NCBI GenBank assembly: GCA_026075535.2 | Contig: AP026544.2 | Span: 1,674,001-1,738,000, forward strand | DNA length: 64,000 bases | Direction: 5' to 3' | DNA from: Tricholoma matsutake | Taxonomy: Eukaryota > Basidiomycota > Agaricomycetes > Agaricales > Tricholomataceae | Shown here: positions 34,036 to 45,597 of the stretch, piece by piece | Layout of the letters: each line of letters begins with the position of its first letter | Numbering within the stretch: position 1 is the first letter of the stretch | Position numbers and translations under genes: made by a program | Notes under the pieces: generated by a model | Told to the model about the DNA's origin: nothing | Database searches by the model: none | What the model saw: the letters and a program-made list of their open reading frames with translations, nothing else

Positions 34036-35350
34036 ATGCCAAAGATCAAGGTAAGTGAATTGTAATACTAATTTAGTTGTAATTACATTGTTTTCAGGTG
34101 GTCCCGAAATCAAAACAACCTGCTCCCTCTATGCCGGACTACCAACCCTCATCCAGACTGACAAAGTGTTGAAAGTTGGACTTATCTTTGGATGGCAGTA
34201 CATCTGCTGTCCCCAACCCCAACACAGCTCCGCTAACTCTTTCTACTGCTGAAATCGAGCCTCCGATGGTTCATTCTGGATTTCAGCCATCTTCAAAACT
34301 GAGAACTCATCCGAAACTGAGCAGATCGATGGTCACCAGTACCTCCACCCTCCCTGAAACACTGGCACCTCCTCAGGTTCCAATAGCCATGATGAGACTG
34401 CCAGCTATCCATCCCCAATTTCAAGAGGGTTCTGTGGGGGGACTCATTCTGTCTTCCCAATTCACTGGCATGCCAGCACCCACACTTCCACTTGGTGAAT
34501 ATGTTGAGGAGGGTGATGATAGACATGTGAGGTTCAAGAGTCCACTGGAGGAGGGAACCCCACTCCACATATGACAGGCGACTATAAACAAGCACCAGAT
34601 GGAAGGAATTATGGAAGGAAATGTTAAGTTGGATTCGCTACTTCCACTGCTGTTACTGCCGTTGCTGCCCCCGCCTCTTCCTCTCAGGACAAGGCCTGTA
34701 TTCATTCCTCACCCACCAACACCCCCAATTGTCACCATCCCAAAACTCTGTCATCTCCAGCCTCTGACCCCATCGACTTTGCTTCTACACCTGACTATGA
34801 CGTCAGAACAACAATATGCGGCAAGGAACAGCCATCCCCAAAATGGCCATGATCTCATACACCGCCTTCTCTGACCTCTGAAGACAATCGATCACCCGAA
34901 CTAGAAACTGAGGAAGAGGAGCAGGTGGACCAGCTGGGGGATGATGGTGGCAATGAATCGGATGAGGTGGAGTTTGTGGAGGAGGAGAATCTGCAGGAGA
35001 TGGTGGGGATAGTGGAAGTGGATGACATCATGCTGGGATCTGGGAAAGCGGTGAAGGGAAAGGGGAGAGCAGTAGAGGATCAGGGGGAAGGAATGATTGA
35101 AGAGTCGGCAGCTTCAGTCCACTCCTTCCTCTTGTGGCCTGGCATCAAGGAGTTGATGAAGGATTTGGGTTTGGAAAGTGGAAGTGGAGAGGCAATAAGA
35201 GGCATTGAGGTAAGGACAACAGCAAAGGAAAAGCAGGCCATCCTGCTCTCCAGGTTGTTGGAAGCAGAGTTATATCTTGCAGCTGGTGTTGAACAACTGC
35301 ATGATTGCCTCAAGACATATGTAGCTAACAATTCAAAATTTGAGTTGTAG
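34036..35350 (+). pseudogene. Gene G2: acidic protein divergent from B2 (uncharacterised)
   Basis: Exon 1 is only 15 bases (34036-34050, MPKIK), followed by a GT-AG intron and exon 2 from 34098 (VVPKSKQPAPSMPDYQPSSR). A TGA occurs after LTKC, then reading continues LDLSLDGSTSAVPNPNTAP to 34574. A frame change follows in a Pro/Leu-coding stretch. The C-terminal half (about 34875-35350) is acidic (ELETEEEEQVDQLGDDGG, VEFVEEENLQ) and ends in a helical segment (RLLEAELYLAAGVEQLHDCL) before TAG 35348-35350. No domain is recognised. It starts about 180 bases from the B2 start and points away from it, so the two may share a promoter. Confidence 0.45.
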
Positions 35351-36300
35351 TTTACATTATTTTAATGAATGCCAATATTGGGATGTAAGCTTGAAGCAGG
35401 AATGAGTACATCAGAGTGAATTATATTATCACTGACACTAACACTACTTAAATATATTAGGCTGGAACAGTCCAACAAAAGTAAAGAAAAGTGGAAATAT
35501 ACTGATGTTCTGATCTGATGTTCCCACATTGATGAACCAATTCCAATGGTACTAACCTCAATGAAATTCCAACACAATGAACTTACATCAATGGAACAAT
35601 CTTCTCCCAATGTACCTACCCTGATGGTTCAATCCCGACATTCTTACCCCAATGGACCAATCAAGATCTACTCACCGAGATGGTTTAATCCTGATGTACT
35701 CACCCCAATGGTTCAATCCAGCCACAAGTAGAGGACAAATAAATATTCAAGGTCTACTATGAATCTATGATGCTGATATGTAATATGGGCATTTGCTACC
35801 ATGTAGTCTCTTGGAAGGCTAAGATGTAGCAATGGTAAGAGCCTCATCTCATTGTCTAATACACTGCTAACATGACCTACATGGGCCTACCATAACATTC
35901 ATAGTCTACTGCTTCAATATGTCCTATAGGCCCACCCATCAGCCATGGTCTGCTCCAATGCTAACATATCACATAGGCCCACCCATTATACATGATCCAT
36001 ACCAGTCCCAAAATTACACTTGGGCCCACCCCATCATCCATGGTCTACTGCTAAGTCCTCATGTCCTATAAGCCCGCCCATCATCTATGGTCTATTCCAA
36101 TACTAACATATCCCATGGGCCCACCCATCACATGTGGTATAAAGCTCTACTCATTTCACCCATGAGCCCATTCTATTTAAATGAACTTATACCTGCCAGA
36201 TGAGCCCACACATCTTCTATGGTCTATTACAGTCTATGGGCCCACATTAGCTGGACCATTAAATACGGCCTAAAGCCACCATTAGTTAGTCCATATATAA
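35351..36300. repeat. Two degenerate minisatellites
   Basis: About 35530-35730 has ~30-base units around CACCCCAATGGTTCAATCC / ATGGACCAATC. About 35860-36280 has ~60-base units around CATGGTCTACTCCAAT...TATAGGCCCACCCATCA, also written GGGCCCACCCATCA. The GGGCCCA word recalls the repeats around KDZ1 but the surrounding sequence differs. No gene is seen. Confidence 0.6.
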
Positions 36301-36347
36301 TGGTCTAAAGTCACTGAGAGTTGTGCCCAGAGTTCTTGTACGTGGAG

Positions 36348-36503
36348 TCAGGACTCTACAAATGACTCTTCATTCCACTGTGCATGCTTGTACATGTCTT
36401 CCTCCAGTTGGTATAGATGTCCAGTGAAGCTGGCATAGTCACGGGCAGAGGGGTAGGGAGTCAGGGCAGAGAGGGCAGTCAGCTCGGGCTCGGGATCGGC
36501 CAT
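36348..36503 (-). CDS. Small ORF of 51 residues abutting the gypsy 5' LTR
   Basis: ATG 36503 to TGA 36350-36348. The product begins MADPEPELTALSALTPYPSA and continues RDYASFTGHLYQLEEDMYKH, ending SFVES. The even, natural-looking composition (acidic start, then an aromatic/charged helix) suggests it is a real or recently real coding piece, perhaps the start of a longer gene that the LTR insertion or the TGA (possibly from CGA) shortened. The LTR begins 16 bases upstream of its start codon. No family recognised. Confidence 0.35.
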   Translation of the reverse strand: MADPEPELTALSALTPYPSARDYASFTGHLYQLEEDMYKHAQWNEESFVES

Positions 36504-36519
36504 GTTGATATCCTCTTCC

Positions 36520-36903
36520 TGTAAGGGGACTAGGGGGGTGCCCTGTGTGTTTTTCCTATTTTTTATGTTTGTCCTATATTTTTCCCCACCTCATTTCCTT
36601 CTATTCTTCATTTTCTATGATTTTTCCGGATTTTATTACTATTTTTCCCTTGCTATCATGTTTGTACATGTTGACACTTTTATATTTAGAGGCGGAGTAC
36701 CCCTTCCGACACATACCCCTTAGTATGATGTCATTTGGCGGCCTTGATCCGCCTATCTCCGCCTTTTTCTATTTTTAGGTTATATTTGATTTTTGTCGTC
36801 TTCACATATACTGGGCATCAGCAAGGGGATCATTAGAGTTTTCTCTTCGGATTTCCCTTTGCTAGAGGCTTAGGTTGCCCTTATAGTAGAAAACTCTCCC
36901 CTA
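36520..36903 (+). repeat. 5' LTR of chromodomain gypsy element 3 (3' limit approximate)
   Basis: It starts TGTAAGGGGACTAGGGGGGT and is repeated almost identically from 42074. It is T-rich in the middle and carries the 21-base word CTTCGGATTTCCCTTTGCTAG once (36845-36865). The downstream copy has that word twice, 60 bases apart. The 3' limit is set at about 36903 from the change to leader-like sequence, because the second copy continues into internal sequence and does not define the border. Confidence 0.8.
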
Positions 36904-37015
36904 AGGCCCGAAAATCGCGAACGCGCTGCCCAAGATAGGCAGGTACGGACTGGATGACACTTCCCAAAGCTCCACAGAGTCCCTACACACCGTTCCAGAT
37001 AATCTCGCCTTTATT

Positions 37016-38168
37016 ATGCCACCATTTTTGCCAAATGCGCTCCCTGGCGACATGGACACATCAGAATGCTTCGACGCGCTTGAAAGTGACGTTTCCGGAA
37101 TGCGTGTGCAAATCGACTCGCTTAAATCTACGATTGAAAACTTCGTTAGGACCCTCCAGGCAAACCCTATGACCAATAGTTCCCCCTTTACAACTCCAAG
37201 CGCACCCAACAACGACATTTTGCCAAATGCATCCACTAAGGAATGTGCCCAGATCAAACCATCCCCCCCCTGCCAAATTTAATGGTGCACATGCGCAGGG
37301 ACGTGCATTCCTTAATTCCTGTGAGTTATACATTAGTCTCCAGTCGCATCAATTCATCAATGAGGCTGCAAAAATTTATTGGGCCTTCACATACATGAAA
37401 TCTGAACGCACCTATCTCTATGTGGACCGTATCCTATGTCAAACTAAAGAACTCGGTTCTCTACCTTTCTCCACTTGGGGTGACTTTCGAGCTGAGTTCG
37501 TATGCCACTTCTGCCCCCTCAATGAACGCCACTGAGCAGTGACACGACTTGAGTCATCCGCTTACCACCAGGGACGTCGATCCATGGACGACTATATCGA
37601 TGAGTTCAAGGATTTGGTGGACATGGCAGGATATGGGAGTGGGTTACCAGTGGTGGTGAAGTTCCGATGGGGACTCAACCGAGAAATTCAGGGCCAGATT
37701 GCACAGATGTTGGAAGGGCGCCCAGCGGACGATGATATCCTTGCTTGGTATGAAGCTGCTTCACTCTGTGACGAGAACCGACTCACAAATGCGGCGTTTA
37801 ATGCTGCATTCTGTGCTCCAACTACCACTCATATGCCCTACACCTTCAATCGAAGCCTCCCCCACCCTAACCCCATTCCTGTTCGTCAAACTCCCACACC
37901 AGCTGTCAATGTCCCAGTACCAATGGATGTTGATGCAGCCCACAGCCATGCACGTACACTGGATCTCTGCTACCATTGTGGGGAACCTGGACACAGGGCT
38001 GGAGCATGTCCCCATCGTCAGGATATCTGCATGCTCACCCCCAAGGGACGAGATGAACTCCTGCAAGATTTGTTGGCGCTTGTAGATGTTGAGGAAGCGA
38101 AGGATCAAGTTGCAGAGGAGATTAAGTTGGAAGTTGTAGAGGAGCAGGATTTTCCTATTTGCAGCGAG
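37016..38168 (+). pseudogene. Gypsy element 3 gag with CCHC knuckle (two frame breaks)
   Basis: ATG 37016 starts MPPFLPNALPGDMDTSECFD with a short helix (ALESDVSGMRVQIDSLKSTI). A C-run at about 37262-37271 shifts the frame into FNGAHAQGRAFLNSCELYI and AAKIYWAFTYMKSERTYLYV. A TGA at 37533-37535 (NERH-stop-AVTRL) precedes the rest of the gag domain (HQGRRSMDDYIDEFKDLVDM). The zinc knuckle CYHCGEPGHRAGAC (Cx2Cx4Hx4C) lies at about 37968-38010. The stop at 38169-38171 is followed by the pol frame, which overlaps by a few bases. The C-run frame break is also present in the second copy at 42868-42890. Confidence 0.85.
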
Positions 38169-38171
38169 TGA

Positions 38172-41100
38172 ATCGTACGCCCTCACTGCCTGTCCATAAC
38201 CGCTTTGAAGTCTTGTCAGTTGAATCCCAGGAGAATGAATCCATTTCTGTGACTGCTCCCCTCTCTGATCCTTCGAAGTTGGCTAAAGACGTACCTGCTC
38301 TCCCCATCTCTCCTTCTACTCCACGTCCCAAAATTAAATCATGGGAACGTAAACTACCACGCAAGTATATTGTGGCATCCACTCCCTCTGCACATTCCTT
38401 AAACCTAGCCATCGAACTGCAGACGACCGACACTGGACAGATGCTTGGTGTCTCTGCGCTCCTGGACTCTGGTGCAACTGGTCTCTTCATCGATTCCCAT
38501 CTGGTACAACAACATCGCCTAATTACTCGCTCACTCTCACGTCCAATACCTGTATATAATGTGGATGGATCCCCAAATGAAGCTGGTGCCATCCGAGAGG
38601 TTGCAGACCTGGTTCTCCATTACAAAGATCATAGTGAGCGTGCCCTTTTTGCTGTCACTCAATTAGGAAAGCAAAAGGTGATTTTGGGATATCCATGGCT
38701 TCGAGACCATAACCCAGAGGTCGACTGGCATACCGGGGAGGTTACCATGAGCTGATGTCCATCCCGCTGTCGGATGTGTTTCACAGAAGCCAGGCAAGAA
38801 CGTCGTGGACAGAAGGCGGCAATATGACATACTCAGAAGTGTCATGCTGGACCCCTGCCTATACCTGAAGTGGAGTTGGAAGGGGTTCCTGATCTAATGC
38901 CAGACTCGGATGATGATGATGAGGACCCAGAGGAAGTGGAGGAGGGTGATCGGATCTTCTACACTGCGATTCGCTCATCGCATGAGGTGTGTGCCACATC
39001 AAACATATCCCAATGCCTCGCCGAGGCCTTCCACAAAAACAATGCTGCTAAATCCTCTACTAACTCCTTACTCCCTCATCTCCATGAGTTTGTTCTCCAA
39101 GGAGTCATTTGACTCTCTTCCTGTGCGCAAGCCATGGGATCACGCAATCGAACTCACCCCCGGTGCAACCCCTTCATCCTGCAAGGTCTATCCTCTCTCT
39201 CCGGAAGAACAATGGCAGCTTGACCAGTTCATCGATGAGCACCTGGCCTCTGGATGTATTCGACCATCGAAGTCACCCATGGCCTCTCCCTTTTTCTTTG
39301 TCAAGAAGAAGGATGGCTCACTTCGACTGGTTCAAGACTACAGAAGGCTCAACAACATCACGGTCAAAAATCGCTACCCACTACCCCTCATCTCTGAACT
39401 CGTAAACCAGCTCCATGGAGCCTGATACTTCACCAAGCTTGATGTCCATTGGGGCTATAATAATGTGAGGATAAAGGAGGGAGATGAGTGGAAGGCAGCC
39501 TTTCATACCAACTGTGGTCTTTTTGAACCGCTTGTCATGTTCTTTGGCCTTACTAATAGCCCTGCCACCTTTCAGACCATGATGAATGACATCTTCCATG
39601 ACCTCATCCTCGAAGGCGTTGTCTGCATCTATCTCGACAACATCCTCATCTTCACTTGCACGGTTGAAGAGCACCATCGCATCACCTGCCTCGTCCTAGA
39701 GCGACTTCAATGGTACAAACTCTACCTTCGTCAGGACAAATGTGAGTTTGAAAGGACCAAGATTGAGTACCTCAGCCTGATTATCTTGGAGGGTCAAGTG
39801 GAGATGGATCCTATCAAGGTAAATGGGGTCACAGCTTGGCCGACGCCCACAAACAAGAAGGAGGTGCAGTCTTTCCTGGGCTTCATCAATTTCTATCGGT
39901 GTTTTATCAAGGATTTCTCACATCATGCACAACCACTGTTCGACTTGACAGGAAAGGAGGCATGGAGGTGGAATAATGCACAACAGGAGGCGTTCGAAAA
40001 GCTTAAGGAGATGGTCACTTCCGCTCCGATCCTTACCTTTGCTGACGATTCGCATCCTTTTTGTGTAGAAGCCGACGGTTCTGACTTTGCGATGGGCGCC
40101 GTGTTGTCTCAGCAGTCTCCAGAGGACCAGAAGTGGCATCCTGTTGCGTTCTACTCCAAAAGCCTTAGTGCTGTAGAGCAAAACTACGAGATCCATGACA
40201 AGGAGATGTTGGCGATAATGCATGCGCTTGAGGAGTGGCGACACTTCCTCGAGGGTGCCCAACACAAGGTGGAAATTTGGATGGATCACAAGAATCTCGA
40301 GTACTTCATGACAGCCAAGAAATTGAACCATCGTCAAGCTCGTTGGTCCCTGTATCTATCTAGATTCGACTTCTCCTTGCACCACCATCTGGGTCACAGC
40401 ATGGGGAAGACCAATGCCCTATCCCAACGTGCAGACCATGGGGATGGCAGCGGTGACAACCAAAACATTGTGCTGTTGCAGCCAGACCTGTTCACCATTT
40501 GGGCACTGGAAGGCATCGCACCCCAGGGCGAGGAGCGGGACATCCTACGTGACATTCGTCACGCAAACCATAGCAGTTTACATGAGGATGTTGTCGCCCG
40601 AGCTGTTAAAGAACTGAGGAAGGGATCGACCCTTTCCTTATGTGTGGCAGAGTGGGCTGACAAGGAGGACTTGTTGTATTTCAGGGATCGCATCTATGTT
40701 CCCAATGACCCAGACCTTCACTGGCGCATCATATTCCAACACCATGACTCACAGATTGCTGGCCACCCCAGACACTGGAAGACCTTGGAGCTCACCTCAC
40801 GGAACTATTGGTGGCCACAAATGTCACAGCTCATTGGTCAGTATTGTCACACTTGTGACCTTTGCTTATGCACCAAGGTTCCTCGTCGCAAGCCTATTGG
40901 TGAGCTACACCCTCTTCCTGTTCCAGAGAGTCATTGGGATGTCGTCAGCATTGACTTTGTGGTGGAATTGCCAGAGTCAAACGGGTTTGATGCGGTGATG
41001 TGCACAGTTGACTCAGTGGGAAAACACGCTCACTTCATTCCCACTCACACCACTGTCAGTGCCCTAGGTGCCGCTCGACTCTACCTCCACCACGTGTGGA

Positions 41101-41986
41101 AATTACATGGACTTCCTGGTGCCTTCCTCTTGGATCGTGGCCCTCAGTTCATGGCAGAGTTCACTCGTGAGCTGTACCGACTCCTGGGGATCAAACTCCT
41201 CGCTTCAACCGCTTATCACCCACAAACTGATGGCCAGATGGAGCGAGTCAACCAGGAACTGGAGCAGTACATCCGCCTCTTTGTCAATGAATGCCAGGAC
41301 AATTGGGACAATCTTTTCTCCTTGGCCAAGTTTGCATACAGCAACCATGTCCATGCTTCCACTCAACAGACCCCTTTCCTCTTAGACACTGGACGACATC
41401 CATGCATGGGATTTGAACCTCGCCAAACTCCCTCACACATCGAGATGGTGAATGAGTTCACAGAATGCATGAGGGATAGCTTGGAGGAGGCAAGGGCAGC
41501 CTTAGCAAAGGCGAAGGATGACATGGCGCAATTTTACAACCAACGCCACTCCCCAACCCCTCAGTACAAGGTTGGTGATCGAGTTTATCTTGACTCCAGT
41601 GACGTCTCCACTACATGTCCATCCAAGAAACTCGCTCATCGCTTCTTGGGACCTTTCCCCATTGTCAAGTGCGTTGGAACACATGCCTATCATCTATGCC
41701 TCCCAGCCTCCATGTCCAGACTCCATCCCATCTTCCATGTCATCAAATTGCTTCCAGCTCCCCCAGATCCGTTCCCAGGATGCCATTCACACCCACCACC
41801 ACCACCTACAGTGATCGAGGGAGAACCCCAATACGAAGTCGAGTCAATCTTGGACAGCCATTTGTGTTGAGGAAAACTCCAGTATTTGGTACATTGGAAG
41901 GGTTATGGGTATGAGGAGAACTCATGGGTCGAAGAGTCTGATGTAAATGCCCCTCAGTTAATCAAGGAATTCCACTGACGGCACAC
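38172..41986 (+). pseudogene. Gypsy element 3 pol: PR, RT, RNase H, integrase, chromodomain
   Basis: Protease LLDSGATGLFIDSHLV is at about 38460. A frame break falls near 38757-38870. RT starts at [19 protein letters not shown] (about 39200); a TGA at 39423-39425 replaces Trp/Arg before YFTKLDV. The catalytic site reads YLDN (39630-39641, Asn at 39639-39641) instead of YLDD. RNase H follows (EADGSDFAMGAVLS, HDKEMLAIMHAL). Integrase keeps a zinc region (H...H...CHTCDLC) and D (40953), D (41133) and E (41241), with 35 residues between the last two. A chromodomain ([31 protein letters not shown]) spans 41830-41985, split by TGA 41868-41870. Complete in domain order but inactive. Confidence 0.92.
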
Positions 41987-42073
41987 TGCTGCACCGCATC
42001 GCATTCAAGTCACGGACTTTGGTCATATACAATTTCGAATGCATCGGGGCGATGCATCTTAGAGAGGGGGTGA

Positions 42074-42512
42074 TGTAAGGGGACTAGGGGGGTGCCCTGT
42101 GTGTTTTTCCTATTTTTTATGTTTGTCCTATATTTTTCCCCACCTCATTTCCTTCTATTCTTCATTTTCTATGATTTTTCCAGATTTTATTACTAATTTT
42201 CCCTTGCTATCATGTTTGTACATGTTGACACTTTTATATTTAGAGGCGGAGTACCCCTTCCGACACATACCCCTTAGTATGATGTCATTCGGCGGCCTTG
42301 ATCCGCCTATCTCCGCCTTTTTCTATTTTTAGGTTATATTTGATTTTTGTCATCTTCACATATACTGGGCATCAGCAAGGGGATCCTTAGAGTTTTCTCT
42401 TCGGATTTCCCTTTGCTAGGTGTGTCCCCAATGCCTGTATTATGTAGTATAATTTTAACTTCGGATTTCCCTTTGCTAGAGGCTTAGGTTGCCCTTATAG
42501 TAGAAAACTCTC
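42074..42512 (+). repeat. Second LTR copy of gypsy element 3
   Basis: It repeats 36520-36903 from TGTAAGGGGACTAGGGGGGT onward with only scattered differences. It has a 60-base extra segment: CTTCGGATTTCCCTTTGCTAG occurs at 42399-42419 and again at 42459-42479, with GTGTGTCCCCAATGCC... between. It acts as the 3' LTR of the upstream copy and at the same time as the 5' LTR of the truncated copy that follows. Confidence 0.85.
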
Positions 42513-43113
42513 CCCTAAGGCCTGAAAATCGCAAACGCGCTGCCCAAGATAGGCAGGTACAGACTGGACGATGGTTCCCAAAGCTCCACAGAGTCCCTAC
42601 ACACCGTTCCAGATAATCTCACCTTTATTACGCTGCCATTTTCGCCAAACGCGCTCCCTAGCGACATGGATGCATCAGAACGCTTCGACGCGCTTGAAAG
42701 CAACGTTTCCGGAATGCACGCGCAAATCGACTCGCTTAAATCTACGATTGAAAACTTCGTTAGGACCCTCCAGGCTAACCCTACGACCAATAGTTACCCC
42801 TTTACAACTCCAAGCGCACCCAACAACGATGTTTTGCCAAACACGTCCACTAAGGAATGTGCCCAGATCAAACTGCCCCCCCCCTGCCGAATTTAATGGT
42901 GCACGTGCGCAGGGACGTGCATTCCTTAATTCCTGTGAGTTATACATTAGTCTCCAGTCGCATCAATTCGTCGATGAGGCTGCAAAAATTTATTGGGCCT
43001 TCACATACATGAAATCTGAACGCGCCTATCTCTATGTGGACCGTATCCTATGTCAAACTAAAGAACTCAGTTCTCTACCTTTCTCCACTTGGGGTGACTT
43101 TCGAGCTGAGTGT
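42513..43113 (+). pseudogene. Truncated second copy of gypsy element 3 (leader and start of gag)
   Basis: This follows the internal LTR directly and repeats the leader and gag N-terminus of the first copy (DMDASERFDALESNVSGMHA, then FNGARAQGRAFLNSCELYI and FSTWGDFRAE). It carries the same C-run frame break before the FNGA block. Similarity stops at about 43113 within GACTTTCGAGCTGAGT, after which unrelated sequence begins. The arrangement LTR-internal-LTR-partial internal fits unequal recombination between copies or a nested insertion followed by deletion. Confidence 0.88.
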
Positions 43114-45590
43114 TGAATTAAATGTACACATGGCACATGGGGGGGTAAGATTTCCTTCTTTCAAAGTCTCATTGCCACCAGCCTAGCTGTCTTAACCTGA
43201 TGCCATCCTTGGGCTGATGCCATGTCTTAGCCGATGCCGCATCTTGGCCAATGCCGTTTCTTGGCCAATGCCATGTCTTGTTTGCCTTGTCTGCACCCAT
43301 TGTGCATCTGGTTTGCTAATGCCCATTTCCAATGCTCTTGATATATAGATTTCCACCCCAAAGTGTCTGTCTGCTGCTGCCAATGTTGATGTTGATGTTG
43401 ATTTCTGTGCTGACATGTCTGCTGATGCCGATGCCGATGGCTGTGACTATTTCATCAATGGTATTAGATTCTTACCACACATCTATGCCAATGCCAATGC
43501 CAAATACTGTGTCCAATGCTATCTCATAGGTACAAGCAAGAATTGTAAAAGACCCGTTTGGTAGGTCTGCACTACATAGAATGAATTATTGCATCATTGC
43601 CCATAGCTAGGCCATACAGTCTCCTATGCACATCTATACCAATAGTACACACAGCTAGGTTGTACTGTTATGGCAAAGTGGTGCCTGATGCCAATGCCGT
43701 ACCTCTATGCCAATGCTGTTGCCAATGCCAATGCCGTTGCTGAGTACCATGTATGCTATCTCTGATCTGTATATTATTAACATTCTTCATAGTGTATCAC
43801 AAGCAAGAATTGTAAAAGTGTATTCATTTGATACTAGTACATGTTATACATACTATGAGAGCGTTCAACAGTGTCCACCGAACCTGTATCATTCAGTACA
43901 CTGTATGCATTCAATAGACTGTATTATTTGGTACAGTGTAGCTTACATATGTGGTCGAGGGAGGCCCACAACACAATCCATGGACTGAACATCATGTCAC
44001 CATTGCCCCATTTACTCAGGACATGTGAAGGGATGCCTCGACTTGGGGCATTGTTCTTAACTTCCATGTTATTGGCGGTCTTGCCAACAGCCTGGGGTTC
44101 TCCTTCATGACTTGCAGCAAAGGCAAAGGAGATGGCCCACCCGGTAAGTGCATTCATAATCGCCAAAGTTATACTTTGATCATGGGAACCCAATCATAGG
44201 CCAGCCTGGAGCTCTAGTATGCTGATGGCTGTCTCGTCCCCACTCCTCGCCAGATCAGGGATGGGTGGCTATGGACCCTATAAAGGATTCCACAAACCAG
44301 GTTAGTCACTCTTGCTGGATTTGGTGTGAGAGGAACTCATTTTATTGCTTGTATGGTAGTCCCTATCTATGATGGTTGGGCTTTGCCCAACGTGACCGCA
44401 TTCACATTTTCAGATACAGATTTCAAACATCTGGCAAGATGACCACTGTACAAGAATGGTGTGGAAGAACTCCCTTTACATTCAGTCATTTCAGTGGGAT
44501 ACACAGTGGCAGTCTACTCAGGCTCGTCCAGCTGCAGTTTGTCCTCCAACATTCAATTTGTGATCGTCCTTGCCATCCCTGGCAAAGCTTGATTTTCAAG
44601 ATGTTCTAAGACTAGTCTTCCATATCTGCGATCTTGGGGCAATGGATGCTGAAATATGCACATGAGCCCTACAGACACTGTATTACTACCTTGATTTATT
44701 GTTTACTTTCACCTTACCTGACTCGAACAATTGATGATAAATTTTGGCCCCTTTCGGAGAGCATAAGGTCTTATTCCACTGACCATTGTCTGAGACACAA
44801 CACTCAGTACCATTTTCTACCATCACACACTGCATATACAACTTGACATGATATTTTGCTTCATCTTTCGAAACCTGTTGGTTTTGTTCTCAACCGTTGG
44901 TTCAGGCCAACATGTTTTACACCAACAGCCGAATGCCATGTATGCTTTTCCAATCATTGAACATGAAACCGGTTTGACCTACTGATGTTCATTAAGCCAT
45001 GTCATAGACATCGTTAGTAACCATTTTCTGCCAAGAAACAACTATGCAGGGCGAGCTGGTTTGTTGTCTGCCTCCCAGTACATTGGCAACACATTTTAAC
45101 AAGCTTACATACCAACACTTTATATACATAGGACTAACAGTGAAACTTGGTCAGGTGTAGGTGACCGACAACCAGTGATTCACCCTTCACATAGCTCAAT
45201 GTATGGCATGGACATCATTGATAAGTTTCCTATGCTGACAACAGGCCTTGGAGCAGTTTTTGAGATGTTGTTGGGCCTGCAGTGCATTGACTTGTCACAT
45301 CCCGCAATCATAGCCAAACTCTGACTTGGTGTGCATGTAGTGCCAACAATGAATTTGCATGGGTGAAGCAGTGTGACAACTAATGATTCAACTATCATTC
45401 ATCTCAATGTATGTTGTGTGTTGGTTGTACCCAATCTGTCATGCTAATGACAGCCATCTTAGTGATTTCTATCAAATTGCTAACAACCACACTTGCCTGG
45501 GTACTAAATCAGTTCTCATTGCAAAGTATGCCACATCCCATTTGCCCCACCTACCACACTAACAATCTCACCACTCAGAAATGACATCCA
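43114..45590. repeat. Gene-poor region with degenerate GATGCC/GCCAAT hexamer tracts
   Basis: About 43195-43265, 43380-43510 and 43685-43745 are built from degenerate hexamers (GATGCCGATGCCGATGGC, CCAATGCCAATGCC). The rest holds no gene I can support. A minus-strand open frame at 43924-44193 (QAVGKTANNMEVKNNAPSRG) has plausible composition but no recognised motif. TTTCAAACATCTGGC-type and poly-T stretches are ordinary. Confidence 0.45.
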
Positions 45591-45597
45591 GAACAAA

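Noticed and set aside
36901..37333. Minus-strand frames opposite gypsy element 3 gag
   Set aside because: Antisense shadows of gag; the plus-strand gag and pol order is unambiguous.
43924..44193. Minus-strand 89-codon frame
   Set aside because: No motif, no neighbour supporting it, and only moderate length.
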